Both the position numbers and the translations under genes were made by a program. A model generated the notes under the pieces. It searched no databases. It saw nothing but the letters and a program-made list of their open reading frames with translations, and was not told where the DNA came from. Shown here piece after piece: positions 44,777 to 54,104 of a stretch of 64,000 bases of DNA; position 1 is the stretch's first letter; each line of letters starts with the position of its first letter. This DNA is from Betaproteobacteria bacterium (GTDB taxonomy: Bacteria; Pseudomonadota; Gammaproteobacteria; Burkholderiales; Rhodocyclaceae): positions 20,134 to 84,133 of the forward strand of contig JAGVUA010000151.1 of assembly GCA_019136545.1 (NCBI GenBank), in the 5' to 3' direction.

Positions 44777-45451
44777 ATGAGCAAGCAAAAACCTGAAACC
44801 CGCCGCATCAAGGACGTCCTGTACGAACAGGTGGCGCGGATCGGCAAGGCGACCAGCAGCCCGAAGCGGCTGGAGCTGATCGAACTGCTCTGCCAGAACG
44901 AGAAGACCGTCGAAACGCTGGCACGGGAATCGGCCATCAGCATGAAGCTGGCCAGCGCCCATTTGCGGGAATTGCGTTCCGCCCATCTGGTGGAAACCGA
45001 ACGCAGCGGCAAGCACATCTACTACCGCATCGCCAACCGGGAAGTCGCCGAGTTCTGGGTGGCGATCCGCTCGCTGGCGGAAAATCGGCTGGTCGAATTG
45101 CGAATGGCGCTCGCCCGGATCACCGACGCGCCCAAGGAGCTGACGCCCAAGGATCGCGACGTTCTGGTCAAGGCCGCCCGCAAGGGCGAGGTGATCGTCC
45201 TCGACGTGCGCCCGACCGAAGAATTCGAGGCCGCGCACCTTCCGTACGCGCAGTCGATGCCGATCGACGAGCTGGAGTCGCGCCTTTCGGAACTGCCGCA
45301 AGGCCGGACCATCGTCGCCTACTGCCGCGGCCCCTACTGCCTGATGGCCAAGGACGCCGTGGACCTGCTCAAGCAGCGAGGCCTGGATGCCGTCCATTTG
45401 CCCGAAGGCGTGGCCGAATGGGGCATGGCGCCGATCAGGCCGCCAGCCTGA
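44777..45451 (+). CDS. ArsR-family regulator fused to a rhodanese domain
   Basis: This protein has 224 residues. A winged-helix ArsR DNA-binding domain (~15-100; SSPKRLELIELLCQNEKTVETLARESAISMKLASAHLRELRSAHLV) is followed by a rhodanese domain (~125-220; VIVLDVRPTEEFEAAHLP). The catalytic loop is YCRGPYC, with the nucleophile at ~C176 and a second Cys five residues on. The second half could sense or carry persulfide and so alter DNA binding. It is divergent from the DsrE/RND genes. C38 in the HTH domain is not part of the classical CxC metal site. Confidence 0.9.
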   Translation: MSKQKPETRRIKDVLYEQVARIGKATSSPKRLELIELLCQNEKTVETLARESAISMKLASAHLRELRSAHLVETERSGKHIYYRIANREVAEFWVAIRSLAENRLVELRMALARITDAPKELTPKDRDVLVKAARKGEVIVLDVRPTEEFEAAHLPYAQSMPIDELESRLSELPQGRTIVAYCRGPYCLMAKDAVDLLKQRGLDAVHLPEGVAEWGMAPIRPPA

Positions 45452-45491
45452 AGGCGGCGGAGAAAGCGCTCGCGTAGGCGCGCCGCCCCGG

Positions 45492-45516
45492 GAAAGTCAG
45501 CGGCGGCGGGTCGGCG
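45492..45516 (+). repeat. Dispersed element, copy 11
   Basis: GAAAGTCAGCGGCGGCG followed by GGTCGGCG. It spans the stop and last codons of infA (antisense) and the intergenic space after the ArsR-rhodanese gene. Confidence 0.6.
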
Positions 45517-45757
45517 CTGCCGCCACGGCGCCACGGCCTTCGATGTGGCGGAAAGTAATGCGCCCCTTGGAGAGATCGTAGGGCGAAAGTTCCAGCGATA
45601 CCTTGTCGCCGGCAAGGATGCGAATGTGGTGCTTGCGCATTTTTCCGGCGCTGTAGGCCACGAGGTCATGGCCGTTGTCCAGGGTAACGCGGTAGCGCGA
45701 ATCGGGCAGCACTTCCATCACCACCCCGTTCATTTCGATGAGTTCTTCCTTGGCCAA
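45497..45757 (-). CDS. infA: Translation initiation factor IF-1
   Basis: This OB-fold protein has 86 residues: [53 protein letters not shown]. It binds the 30S A-site and helps IF-2 and IF-3. It is longer than the 72-residue E. coli protein because of a VAAAPTRRR tail, as in the second IF-1 type of many betaproteobacteria; another infA probably exists in the ribosomal-protein operon. It lies downstream of the cold-shock gene and its terminator. Confidence 0.93.
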   Translation of the reverse strand: MAKEELIEMNGVVMEVLPDSRYRVTLDNGHDLVAYSAGKMRKHHIRILAGDKVSLELSPYDLSKGRITFRHIEGRGAVAAAPTRRR

Positions 45758-45781
45758 GCGGTAACCTCCACGATTAGGGAG

Positions 45782-45809
45782 AAAAAAAAGCCCGGCGAAT
45801 GCCGGGCTT
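45782..45809 (-). terminator. Rho-independent terminator after the cold-shock gene
   Basis: On the minus strand, the stem AAGCCCGGC/GCCGGGCTT with a 4-base loop is followed by a run of eight T's. It separates cspA transcripts from infA. Confidence 0.9.
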
Positions 45810-45865
45810 CATTCCGGGTGCGCCGGCATGGATCGAATCCATGCCGAACGGTAAGAACGGTAAGC

Positions 45866-46072
45866 TTAGTCGGCCGGGCGGATATTCGCGGCCTGTTTGC
45901 CCTTGGGACCGGTGGTGACGTCGAAAGTGACGCGCTGACCTTCGCTCAGGGTCTTGAAACCCTGCGCCTGAATGGCGGAGAAATGGGCGAAGAGGTCCTC
46001 ACCACCGCCTTCCGGCGTGATGAAGCCAAAACCCTTGGAGTCGTTGAACCACTTGACGGTGCCTGTTGCCAT
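45866..46072 (-). CDS. Cold-shock-domain protein (CspA family)
   Basis: This is a single cold-shock OB-fold protein of 68 residues, with RNP1 KGFGFI, RNP2 DLFAHFS and an N-terminal [13 protein letters not shown]. It binds single-stranded RNA or DNA and melts secondary structure. Strong termination just downstream and about 200 bases of gene-free upstream sequence fit a long regulated 5' leader, usual for this family, though no specific leader motif was identified. Confidence 0.93.
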   Translation of the reverse strand: MATGTVKWFNDSKGFGFITPEGGGEDLFAHFSAIQAQGFKTLSEGQRVTFDVTTGPKGKQAANIRPAD

Positions 46073-46279
46073 GTCTTGAATTTCCTCTGAAGAATGCAGA
46101 TCGGGGCTTGCCCCAGGTTAGGACGAAGATCAAGACGGCAAGATGATGAAGGGACTACCGCGGAACCGCGGATATGGAACCGAACAACAACAGCACTGCT
46201 TGAGCATCGCTGGCCCGCACTATGGACTCGAATGCCCGCAAATGCAAGGAAAATCGCGCTGCCAGCGCTTGTTCGCCCG

Positions 46280-46519
46280 CTACCGCTTGGGTTTTCTGCC
46301 CGGGCTGGCGGGCGGAATGTAGCCCGAGACGCGGCAGAGGATGCCCTCGATGGCCTTGCCGTCCTTGAACTGCACCGAATGACAGGCCATCACCTCGCCG
46401 TCGGCGGACAGGTTGTCGATGGCCCGACGCGCTTGTTCCAGGGAAATGCCCATCGCCGCAGCGATTTCGGAGTCGAATCGCTGACCGTTGCGCTTCAAAT
46501 ATTGCAGGATGCCTTCCAT
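46280..46519 (-). CDS. Small HTH-like protein of unknown function
   Basis: This protein has 79 residues, starting MEGILQYLKRNGQRF. Segment DSEIAAAMGISLEQARRAIDNLSADGEVMACHSVQF has the spacing of a winged helix-turn-helix with a wing, and the C-terminus is basic (SPGRKPKR). An in-frame ATG at 46534 would add five residues; neither start has a good ribosome site. It stands alone between the cold-shock gene and the acyl-CoA synthetase gene. It may be a small regulator, but no family was recognised with confidence. Confidence 0.5.
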   Translation of the reverse strand: MEGILQYLKRNGQRFDSEIAAAMGISLEQARRAIDNLSADGEVMACHSVQFKDGKAIEGILCRVSGYIPPASPGRKPKR

Positions 46520-46803
46520 TAGGATCTCTCTCATGAGTCATGCCGCGCCGGATGCGCGTAAGCCGGATAGCTGGGGAAATGGATCGCCCGGCACCTGGCC
46601 AAGGGTGCAATGTACTCTGATTGTGCGTCGCAGAAAAGCCTTGTCCACCGGATGCCCCAAACGGGGTGCCTTGAAAAAAATGCAATCAGTTCAAATACCT
46701 CGAACCCGACGGCGGTCGGCCGCCAGGCGGCGGGCTTCGGCGCCGGGGCCGAAAGCGGTCCCCGCGCCGGGTTCGCCCGCCCTCCAGCCTCGCGCCATCG
46801 CGG

Positions 46804-48447
46804 TCACTCGATGGCCAGCGCGGACCGCGCCTGCTGGCGCAGCACGAATTTCTGGATCTTGCCGGTCGAGGTCTTGGGCAGCGTGCCGAAAACGATCTGT
46901 TTGGGCACCTTGAAGCGCGCCAGATGGCCGCGACAGTACTCGATGATCTCGGCTTCGGTGACTTTGGCGCCTTCCTTGAGTTCGAGGAAGGCCGCCGGCA
47001 CTTCGCCCCATTTTTCGTCCGGCTTGGCGACGACGGCGGCGGCGATCACCGCCGGATGGCGGTAGAGCACGTCCTCGACCTCCAGCGACGAGATGTTTTC
47101 GCCACCTGAAATGATGACATCCTTGGAACGGTCCTTGATCTTCACATAACCGTCGCTGTGCACCACCGCGAGATCGCCGGTGTGGAACCAGCCGCCGGCA
47201 AACGATTCTTCGGTCGCCTTCTCGTTCTTCAGGTAGCCCTTCATGACCAGGTTGCCGCGGAACATGATCTCGCCCATGGTCTCGCCGTCCCAGGGCACCG
47301 GCGCCATGGTCAGCGGATCGAGGACGGTGATCGCCTCCTGCATGTGGTAGCTCACGCCTTGACGACCGTTGCGCACGACGCGCAGATCGATCGACAGCGC
47401 CTCCCACTCGGGATGCTTGGCGCACACCGAGGCCGGCCCGTAGGTTTCGGTCAGGCCATACACGTGCGTGATGTTGAAGCCCATGCGCTCGGCGCCCTCG
47501 ATGATGGCCGCGGGGGGCGCGGCGCCGGCGATCAGTCCGTTGACCCGCTGTTCGATGCCCGCCTTCAACTCGTCCGGCGCGTTGATCAGCATGCCGTAGA
47601 CGATGGGCGCGCCGCACATGTGCGTAACCTGGTGCTCGCGGATCAGCGCGAAGACCAGCGCGGCGTCGACCTTGCGCAGGCAGACGCTGGTGCCGGCGTT
47701 GGCCGCCAGCGTCCACGGAAAGCACCAGCCGTTGCAGTGGAACATCGGCAGGGTCCACAGATACACCGCGTGCGGCGGCATGCCCCATGAAACGATATTG
47801 CTCGCGGCGTTGAGATAGGCACCCCGATGGTGATACACCACGCCCTTCGGGTTGCCGGTGGTGCCCGAGGTGTAGTTGAGCGAAATGGCGTCCCACTCGT
47901 CGTCCGGCAGCGACCAGGCGAAATCCGGGTCGCCGGACGCGATGAACGACTCGTAGTCCGTCTCTCCCAGGCGCTCGCCGCCGGCGAACTCGTCGTCGAG
48001 GGCGTCGACGACGATCGGCTTGGGGCCGTCCAGCAGGGCCAGCGCACGCTTGATGACCGCCGAATACTCGGGGTCGACGATCAGCACCTTCGCTTCGCCG
48101 TGCTGGAGCATAAAGGCGATCGCCTCGGCATCGAGGCGCGTGTTCAGGGTATTGAGCACCGCGCCGGTCATCGGCACGCCGAAGTGGCACTCGAACATCG
48201 CGGCCGTATTGGGCAGCATGACCGCCACCGTATCGCCCTTGGCGATGCCGCGCTGGGCGAGCGCCGATGCCAGGCGGCGGCACCGCGCATAGGTTTCCGC
48301 CCAGGTGTACCGCCGCGCGCCCTGAATCACGGCAATCCGCTTTGGATACACGAAAGCGGAACGGGCGATAAAACTGAGCGGCGACAGCGCCACGTAATTG
48401 GCAGGATTCTTGTCCAGGCCTTGCCGGTAGGCGTTGGTGCTCTCCAT
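46804..48447 (-). CDS. Acyl-CoA synthetase (AMP-forming)
   Basis: This ANL-superfamily ligase has 547 residues. The AMP-binding loop is YTSGTTGNPKGVVYHH, followed by YGLTETYGP, the domain-hinge region GWFHTGDLAVVHSDGYVKIKDRSKDVIISGGENISSLEVE, and the C-terminal lysine in STGKIQKF. It activates a carboxylic acid to acyl-AMP and then acyl-CoA. The pattern resembles medium/long-chain or methylthioacrylate/propionate-type ligases; the chain length cannot be told from sequence. It is monocistronic by context, adding to the window's acyl-CoA functions. Confidence 0.9.
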   Translation of the reverse strand: MESTNAYRQGLDKNPANYVALSPLSFIARSAFVYPKRIAVIQGARRYTWAETYARCRRLASALAQRGIAKGDTVAVMLPNTAAMFECHFGVPMTGAVLNTLNTRLDAEAIAFMLQHGEAKVLIVDPEYSAVIKRALALLDGPKPIVVDALDDEFAGGERLGETDYESFIASGDPDFAWSLPDDEWDAISLNYTSGTTGNPKGVVYHHRGAYLNAASNIVSWGMPPHAVYLWTLPMFHCNGWCFPWTLAANAGTSVCLRKVDAALVFALIREHQVTHMCGAPIVYGMLINAPDELKAGIEQRVNGLIAGAAPPAAIIEGAERMGFNITHVYGLTETYGPASVCAKHPEWEALSIDLRVVRNGRQGVSYHMQEAITVLDPLTMAPVPWDGETMGEIMFRGNLVMKGYLKNEKATEESFAGGWFHTGDLAVVHSDGYVKIKDRSKDVIISGGENISSLEVEDVLYRHPAVIAAAVVAKPDEKWGEVPAAFLELKEGAKVTEAEIIEYCRGHLARFKVPKQIVFGTLPKTSTGKIQKFVLRQQARSALAIE

Positions 48448-48533
48448 GGAACTCTCCTAAAAAATGCAATGGGACGACGCCAGCGACGATCGACCCTGGC
48501 GACGGGGGCGAGGCGCGAGCGGCGCGGGATTCG

Positions 48534-48926
48534 CTACGACACGCCTCGGCGATTCAAGAAATCCTTGTACTGCATATCTTCGCCGAGGATGTGCGTCGTC
48601 CACCATCGTCTCAGATAGTCATAAATGTCGCGCAGGGCCAGCGTCCCGCCGATGGCACTGAAATTCGCCTCGGCCATCCATTCGGTATAGCTCTCGTGTG
48701 CGCACTGTTGCCCTTCCAGCGGATAGCCGTATTGCGCCAGCAAGCGCTCTTCCGCCTCGAAATGCTGCCGGCCGTAGTCGGTGATCCGGGCTAGCAACTC
48801 GTGCATCAACTCATCGTCCCTGGTGACCAGCAGCTCGCCAAGCGCGCCGATGTATCCGAGCAGCCGCTTGTGCTGTTCGTCCATTTCGCGAACGCCAACG
48901 CTATAGGCATCGTTCCAGGTTTCCAT
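48534..48926 (-). CDS. Bacteriohemerythrin, one di-iron ligand altered
   Basis: This four-helix oxygen-binding protein has 130 residues. Expected ligands are H19 (DEQHKRL), H55 and E59 (HFEAEE), H77 (CAHESY), H112 and D117 (HILGED). Canonical proteins have a further His four residues before H77 (HxxxH); here that position is Q73. The di-iron site may therefore bind oxygen differently or bind another ligand. The protein is cytoplasmic with no fused sensor domain. Members act in O2 delivery or sensing. It is flanked by an acyl-CoA synthetase and the divergent iorAB genes. Confidence 0.88.
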   Translation of the reverse strand: METWNDAYSVGVREMDEQHKRLLGYIGALGELLVTRDDELMHELLARITDYGRQHFEAEERLLAQYGYPLEGQQCAHESYTEWMAEANFSAIGGTLALRDIYDYLRRWWTTHILGEDMQYKDFLNRRGVS

Positions 48927-49017
48927 GCATGCTTCCGACGAATCGACTTGCCGCAGTCTATTTCAGCCGCGGGGAATGATCCAGCCGGCGCCAGCGCCTG
49001 CCCGGTTGAACTCCGGC

Positions 49018-49042
49018 GAAAGTCAGCCGCGGCGGCACGCCG
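49018..49042 (+). repeat. Dispersed element, copy 12 (intergenic)
   Basis: GAAAGTCAGCCGCGGCG followed by GCACGCCG, in the non-coding space between the hemerythrin and iorA starts. It shows that copies are not confined to genes. Confidence 0.75.
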
Positions 49043-49139
49043 ATCTGCGGCCTGGCCGCCCAGAGGGCCTCTTCCCTTCGCCCCGGCGCTAGCCTTATAG
49101 TCGGCGCGCGCACTGTCGCAGGGAACGGAGGCGTTGGCG

Positions 49140-49604
49140 ATGATGAACTTGAACGTAAACGGCAAGGTCCAAGCCGTCGCCGTGGAACCGGAGATGCCGC
49201 TGCTGTGGGTATTGCGCGACCATCTGGGGCTGCTCGGCACGAAGTATGGCTGCGGTATTTCGGCCTGCGGCTCCTGCACGGTATTGATCGACGGCGAGGC
49301 GGCGCGCGCCTGCGCCGTGCGCGCCGGCGAACTGGCCGGCAGGAAGATCGTCACCATCGAGGGTCTGGCCACGAACGGCCTGCACCGCATCCAGCAGGCC
49401 TGGATCGACCACGAGGTACCGCAGTGCGGCTACTGCCAGACCGGGCTGATCATGTCGGTGGCGGCGCTGCTGGCGAAGAACCCGCAGCCCACCGATGCCG
49501 ACATCGACCGCAGCATCACCAACCTCTGCCGCTGCGGCACCTATGCGCGCGTGCGCGCGGCCATCCATGCGCTGGCCAAGGCCGGCGGAGGAGAACGCCC
49601 ATGA
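49140..49604 (+). CDS. Molybdenum hydroxylase 2Fe-2S subunit (IorA-like)
   Basis: This protein has 154 residues. An N-terminal plant-type ferredoxin domain (YGCGISACGSCTV and VRAGELAGRKI) is followed by a second helical cluster domain (CGYCQTGLIMS and LCRCGTYARVRAAIHAL). It passes electrons from the Mo centre of the following subunit. The start at 49140 has GGAG nine bases before it. Its stop overlaps the start of the large subunit (ATGA). IorA-type enzymes hydroxylate N-heterocycles or oxidise aldehydes. Confidence 0.92.
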   Translation: MMNLNVNGKVQAVAVEPEMPLLWVLRDHLGLLGTKYGCGISACGSCTVLIDGEAARACAVRAGELAGRKIVTIEGLATNGLHRIQQAWIDHEVPQCGYCQTGLIMSVAALLAKNPQPTDADIDRSITNLCRCGTYARVRAAIHALAKAGGGERP

Positions 49605-51793
49605 CGACGGCTCAAACGACGATGAAGCGGACCATGAAGCGCCGCGATTTCCTCAAGGCTTCCGCCACCGCCGCCGGCGCGCTGGCGCTGGAGTTCTGTT
49701 TCCCCGTACCTGCAGCGGCCGCACGCGCGCTGCCCGCCAGCCCAGCCACCACCGAGGTCAACGCCTGGATCGTGATTCATCCCGACGACCGCGTAGTGAT
49801 CCGCACCGCCCGTTCGGAAATGGGCCAGGGCACCCTCACCGCATTGGCGCAACTGGTGGCGGAAGAGCTCGATTGCGACTGGGCGAAGGTGAGCGCCGAG
49901 TTCGCCTCGCCCAACGAGCATTTCCGCCGCAACCGCATCTGGGGTTCGATGTCCACCGGCGGCAGCCAGGGCGTGCGCTCCTCGCAGGACTACGTGCGCA
50001 AGGCGGGCGCCAGCGCCAGGGCGATGCTGGTCGGCGCGGCGGCGCAACGCTGGCAGGCGCCAACGACCGAATGCCTTGCCGAAAAAGGCCTCGTCACGCA
50101 CCTGCCGACCGGACGGACCTTGCGCTACGGCGAATTGGCGGCCGCGGCAGCGAAGATCGCGCCGCCCAAGGATGTGACCCTGCGCGACCCGAAGGACTGG
50201 AAGATCGCCGGCAAATCCGTGCGTCGCCTGGACATTCCCGACAAGGTGCGGGGCAAGCCGGTGTTCGGCGTCGATGTGGCGCTGCCGGGCATGCTGCACG
50301 CTTCCATCGCCCAGTGCCCGGTGTTCGGCGGCAAGCTACGCAAGGTCGACGCGAAGGATGCCCTCGCCATGCGCGGCGTCAAGAAGGTGGTGCGCGAGGC
50401 GGAGTTCGTCGCCGTCGTTGCCGACAGCTGGTGGCGCGCCGACCAGGCGCTGCAGAAGCTGGATGTGGACTGGGACGAAGGCGACAACGGCGGGATCGGC
50501 AACGCGCAGATCGCCGCCATGCTGCGCGAAGGACTCGATGCCGCCGGGCTGCCAAAGGCGCGCGACATCGGCAACGTGGACAGCGCCTTCGCGGAAGCGG
50601 CCAGGATCGTCGAGGCCGAGTATGCCTCGCCCTACCTCAGCCACGCCACCCTGGAGCCGATGACCTGCACGGCCTGGTTCAAGCGCGACGGCACGCTCGA
50701 GGTGTGGACCTCGACGCAGGACGGCGAAGCGGCCATGGCGGCTGCGGCCGAGGCCTCCGGCCTGCCGCTGGAAAAAATCGAAGTCCATAAAATGATGCTC
50801 GGCGGCGGCTTCGGTCGCCGCGGTTTCCCGCAGGATTTCGTCGGCCAGGGCGTGAAGATCGCCAAGGCCATACCGGGCGTGCCGGTGAAGCTGATGTGGT
50901 CGCGCGAGGAAGACATGCGCCACGGCTACTATCGCCCCGCCAGCATCGTGCGCATGAAGGCCGGAATCGACAAGCAGGGCCGGCTGGCGGCCCTGCGCAC
51001 GACGGTGGCCTGCCCCTCCATCCTCAAGGCGCTGCTGCCGAAATATCTGCGCGAGGATGGCGTCGACTTCACCGCCGTGCTCGGGCTGGCCGACCTGCCG
51101 TACACCGTGGCCCACCAGCGCGTCGAGTACGCGGCGCGCAACGGCCACGTGCCGGTCGGCTTCTGGCGCGCGCCGGGGCAGCAGAACGGTTTCTACCGCG
51201 AATGCTTCCTGGACGAACTGGCGCATGCCGCCGGCCAGGACCCGCTGGCCTACCGGCTGGCCATGCTGCCCCTCGACGACAAGAACCGGCTGATCCTGGA
51301 AGCCACGGCCAAGGCTGCCGGCTGGCATTCGCCGCCCCCGCCGGGCCAGCATCGCGGCCTGGCGGTGATGGCCGGTTTCGGCAGCTACGCGGCGGCGGTG
51401 GCCGAAGTGTCGGTCAGCGCCGGCCAGCTCAAGGTGCATCGCATCGTGGTCGGCGTGGACTCCGGCTACGTGGTCAATCCGGACACCTGCCGCGCCCAGG
51501 CGGAAGGCAACGTCGTCTATGGCCTCGGACCGGTGCTCTACCAGGAGATCAACATCCGGAACGGGCGTGTGGTGGAAGCCAATTTCAAGCACTTCCGCCT
51601 GCCCGGGATCGCCGAGATGCCGAAAGTGGAGACCGTTCTGGCGCCGACCGGCGGTTTCTGGGGCGGGCACGGCGAGCCGGCCATCCTGCCGGTGGCGCCG
51701 GCCGTCTGCAACGCCATTTTCGCCGCCACCGGCAAGCGCATCCGCTCGCTGCCGCTGACGCACCACGACCTGAGGCGCACCGATTCGACGTGA
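49601..51793 (+). CDS. Molybdenum hydroxylase large subunit (IorB-like), Tat-exported
   Basis: This xanthine-dehydrogenase-family molybdopterin-binding subunit has 730 residues. The twin-arginine signal is MKRRDFLKASATAAGALALE, so the folded, cofactor-loaded complex should be exported. Body motifs include GQGTLTALAQLVAEELDCDW, GSMSTGGSQGVR, MLGGGFGRRGFPQDFVGQ and GFWRAPGQQNGFYRE, with a C-terminal GGFWGGHGEPAI. The start at 49601 has GGAGGAG before it. No FAD subunit or dedicated XdhC-like chaperone lies nearby, so electrons probably go to a cytochrome. Substrate unknown (isoquinoline, nicotinate, aldehyde types are related). Confidence 0.92.
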   Translation: MTTAQTTMKRTMKRRDFLKASATAAGALALEFCFPVPAAAARALPASPATTEVNAWIVIHPDDRVVIRTARSEMGQGTLTALAQLVAEELDCDWAKVSAEFASPNEHFRRNRIWGSMSTGGSQGVRSSQDYVRKAGASARAMLVGAAAQRWQAPTTECLAEKGLVTHLPTGRTLRYGELAAAAAKIAPPKDVTLRDPKDWKIAGKSVRRLDIPDKVRGKPVFGVDVALPGMLHASIAQCPVFGGKLRKVDAKDALAMRGVKKVVREAEFVAVVADSWWRADQALQKLDVDWDEGDNGGIGNAQIAAMLREGLDAAGLPKARDIGNVDSAFAEAARIVEAEYASPYLSHATLEPMTCTAWFKRDGTLEVWTSTQDGEAAMAAAAEASGLPLEKIEVHKMMLGGGFGRRGFPQDFVGQGVKIAKAIPGVPVKLMWSREEDMRHGYYRPASIVRMKAGIDKQGRLAALRTTVACPSILKALLPKYLREDGVDFTAVLGLADLPYTVAHQRVEYAARNGHVPVGFWRAPGQQNGFYRECFLDELAHAAGQDPLAYRLAMLPLDDKNRLILEATAKAAGWHSPPPPGQHRGLAVMAGFGSYAAAVAEVSVSAGQLKVHRIVVGVDSGYVVNPDTCRAQAEGNVVYGLGPVLYQEINIRNGRVVEANFKHFRLPGIAEMPKVETVLAPTGGFWGGHGEPAILPVAPAVCNAIFAATGKRIRSLPLTHHDLRRTDST

Positions 51794-51869
51794 CGGATTC
51801 AGCGTGACGGGCATGGTCGTTGCGATTACGATGCGCGCTGTAAAACAACGATAACAACTCGCATCGACC

Positions 51870-53663
51870 ATGCTCCCTTCGAAGCACAATCTGGCCGCCG
51901 TGAAACGGCTGCTGGCGCCCATTGCCCTGATGCTGCTGGGCTGGACAGTTCTGGCCTGGATCGCCACGACCTTTCATGCCGCACGGCAAGCCACCGCGAT
52001 AGAACGGCAGAGTATCGACGAGGCGCAACATCGGCTCAAGGACGTCATCAACGATCTTGACGAAACCCTGACCGTCGTTCGCAACATCTCGGAAGTACTG
52101 GCTCAGGAGGTCATGGTGACCGAAGCGCTTCGGCGCACCGGACCCGACGTGGCGCCCTCGACGCTGGAACTTCAGGAGCGCCGGCGCCTGTGGGAGGGAG
52201 AACCGGACCGAGCGAGGCTCAACGCCTATCTCGACTTGGTAGCCAAGCGGCTGGGCGCCGACGTCATCTGGATCGTCAACGCGGCCGGCGATGGCATCGC
52301 CGCCAGCAATGCCGATACGCCGACCAGCTTCGTCGCCACCAACTACGCCGACCGCCAGTATTTTCTCCAGCCTCGGGAGGGCCAGCCAGGCAAGCAGTAT
52401 GCCGTCGGCCGGGTCAGCAAAGTACCTGGTCTCTACTTTTCCTTTCCCGTGACCATCGAAGGCCGCTTCGTCGGCGCCGTGGCGGTGAAGCGCGACATCG
52501 CCAACTTGGCGCGCAGCGTGGTGGCCGCCAATGCCTTCATCGCCGACCAGAACGGCATCGTCATCCTGGCGGGCGACAAGTCGCTCGAGCAGCACGCACT
52601 TCCCGGCGCCCCGGCCCTGTCCATGGCCAAGGAGCAACTGGCCATGCAGTACAAGCAGACGGTGTTCGAGCCCTTGCGCATCGAGTCTGCGGGTGGCGAC
52701 TTTCCCGAAGTCGTGCAACTGAATAACGGCCCGCCGTTGATTTTGGCGTCGGCGCCCATGCGCGATGTCGGCATCACCGTCTTCGTGCCCAGGCCGCTGC
52801 CCGAATTAGCCTACCTGAAGTCGGAACAAAAGCGCCATTTCCTGCTGCTGCTGGTCGCCGGCAGCATGTTCATCGTCGCCGCCCGCGCGCTGCTGCTCTA
52901 CCTACGCGCCATGCGACAGGCCAAGGCCGAGGCCGAGAAAGCCCGCGAGGCGGCGGAATCGGCCAATCGCGCCAAGAGCGCCTTCCTGGCCAACATGAGC
53001 CATGAGATCCGCACGCCGATGAACGGCATCATCGGCATGACCGAATTGCTGCTCGATTCCAGCCTCGACAGCGAGCAACGCGAGTTTGCCCACGTAATCA
53101 AGGGCAGTGCCGATTCCTTGCTGAGGCTGCTCAACGACATCCTCGATTTTTCCAAGATCGAGGCCGGCAAGTTCACGCTCGAGGTTGCCGATTTCGATCC
53201 GCGCCTCCTGGTAGACGAAGTCGCCGACCTGCTGGCTTTCCGCGCCAGGGAGAAAGGCATTGGGCTCGAGAAATACATCGATACCACGTTGCCGCCGCTG
53301 GCGCGCGGCGATGCGGGCCGCCTGCGCCAGGTGCTGATCAATCTCGTCGGCAATGCCGTCAAGTTCACCGAGACCGGCAAGGTCTCCATTCTGGCGACGG
53401 CGCACCCCGCCGCAGATCGTGCCATGCGGTTGCGCTTCGAAGTGCGCGATACCGGCATCGGCATCCCGCCCGACAAGATCGACGGGCTATTCAGCCCCTT
53501 CACCCAGGCCGACGCCTCGATCACGCGCAAGTTCGGCGGCACCGGCCTGGGTCTGTCGATTTGCAAGCGCCTGGTCGAGGCCATGGGTGGCGCCATCGGC
53601 GCCGACAGCGCCCCGGGACAAGGCTCGACGTTTTGGATCGAACTCACCCTGCCAACCGGGTGA
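51870..53663 (+). CDS. Membrane sensor histidine kinase with dCache-like domain
   Basis: This protein has 597 residues. TM1 (~14-35) and TM2 (~320-342) enclose a periplasmic double-Cache-like sensor (~36-318; [35 protein letters not shown]). The HisKA domain has phospho-acceptor H378 in [14 protein letters not shown], and the HATPase domain has [22 protein letters not shown] and [14 protein letters not shown]. It ends right after the ATPase domain, so it lacks the receiver and HPt domains of most kinases with this H-box. No response regulator lies nearby. Confidence 0.9.
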   Translation: MLPSKHNLAAVKRLLAPIALMLLGWTVLAWIATTFHAARQATAIERQSIDEAQHRLKDVINDLDETLTVVRNISEVLAQEVMVTEALRRTGPDVAPSTLELQERRRLWEGEPDRARLNAYLDLVAKRLGADVIWIVNAAGDGIAASNADTPTSFVATNYADRQYFLQPREGQPGKQYAVGRVSKVPGLYFSFPVTIEGRFVGAVAVKRDIANLARSVVAANAFIADQNGIVILAGDKSLEQHALPGAPALSMAKEQLAMQYKQTVFEPLRIESAGGDFPEVVQLNNGPPLILASAPMRDVGITVFVPRPLPELAYLKSEQKRHFLLLLVAGSMFIVAARALLLYLRAMRQAKAEAEKAREAAESANRAKSAFLANMSHEIRTPMNGIIGMTELLLDSSLDSEQREFAHVIKGSADSLLRLLNDILDFSKIEAGKFTLEVADFDPRLLVDEVADLLAFRAREKGIGLEKYIDTTLPPLARGDAGRLRQVLINLVGNAVKFTETGKVSILATAHPAADRAMRLRFEVRDTGIGIPPDKIDGLFSPFTQADASITRKFGGTGLGLSICKRLVEAMGGAIGADSAPGQGSTFWIELTLPTG

Positions 53664-53717
53664 ATTATCGCTAGACTACCGCGAAGATCCCTGTCCGTTC
53701 CCCCAGGAAAGCTCGCC

Positions 53718-54104
53718 ATGCGACTTCTGCACACCATGATCCGTACCGGCAACCTCGACCGTTCGATCGCCTTTTACACCGACGTGCTCGGCATGCGGCT
53801 GCTGCGCCGGCAGGACTACCCGGAGGGCAAGTTCACGCTCGCCTTCGTCGGCTACGGCGACGAGCATGACAACAGCGTCATCGAGCTGACCTACAACTGG
53901 GGCGTCGACCACTACGATCTGGGCAAGGGCTTCGGCCACCTGGCCATCGAGGTGGACGACGTGTACGCCGCCTGCGCCGAGATCAAGCGCCGGGGCGGTA
54001 CGGTGGTGCGCGAGGCCGGCCCGATGAATGCCGGCACGTCGATCATCGCCTTCGTCGCCGATCCCGACGGCTACTACATCGAGCTGATCGGCAAGCGCGA
54101 CTGA
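53718..54104 (+). CDS. gloA: Lactoylglutathione lyase (glyoxalase I)
   Basis: This metal-dependent glyoxalase I has 128 residues and isomerises the methylglyoxal-glutathione hemithioacetal to S-lactoylglutathione. The four metal ligands are visible: H5 (MRLLHTMIR), E56 (VIELTYNW), H74 (GFGHLAIEV) and E122 (YYIELI). The length and lack of extra loops fit the nickel-type bacterial enzyme, as in E. coli. It is preceded by the kinase gene (54 bases) and followed by a decayed TPR-like frame. Confidence 0.95.
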   Translation: MRLLHTMIRTGNLDRSIAFYTDVLGMRLLRRQDYPEGKFTLAFVGYGDEHDNSVIELTYNWGVDHYDLGKGFGHLAIEVDDVYAACAEIKRRGGTVVREAGPMNAGTSIIAFVADPDGYYIELIGKRD

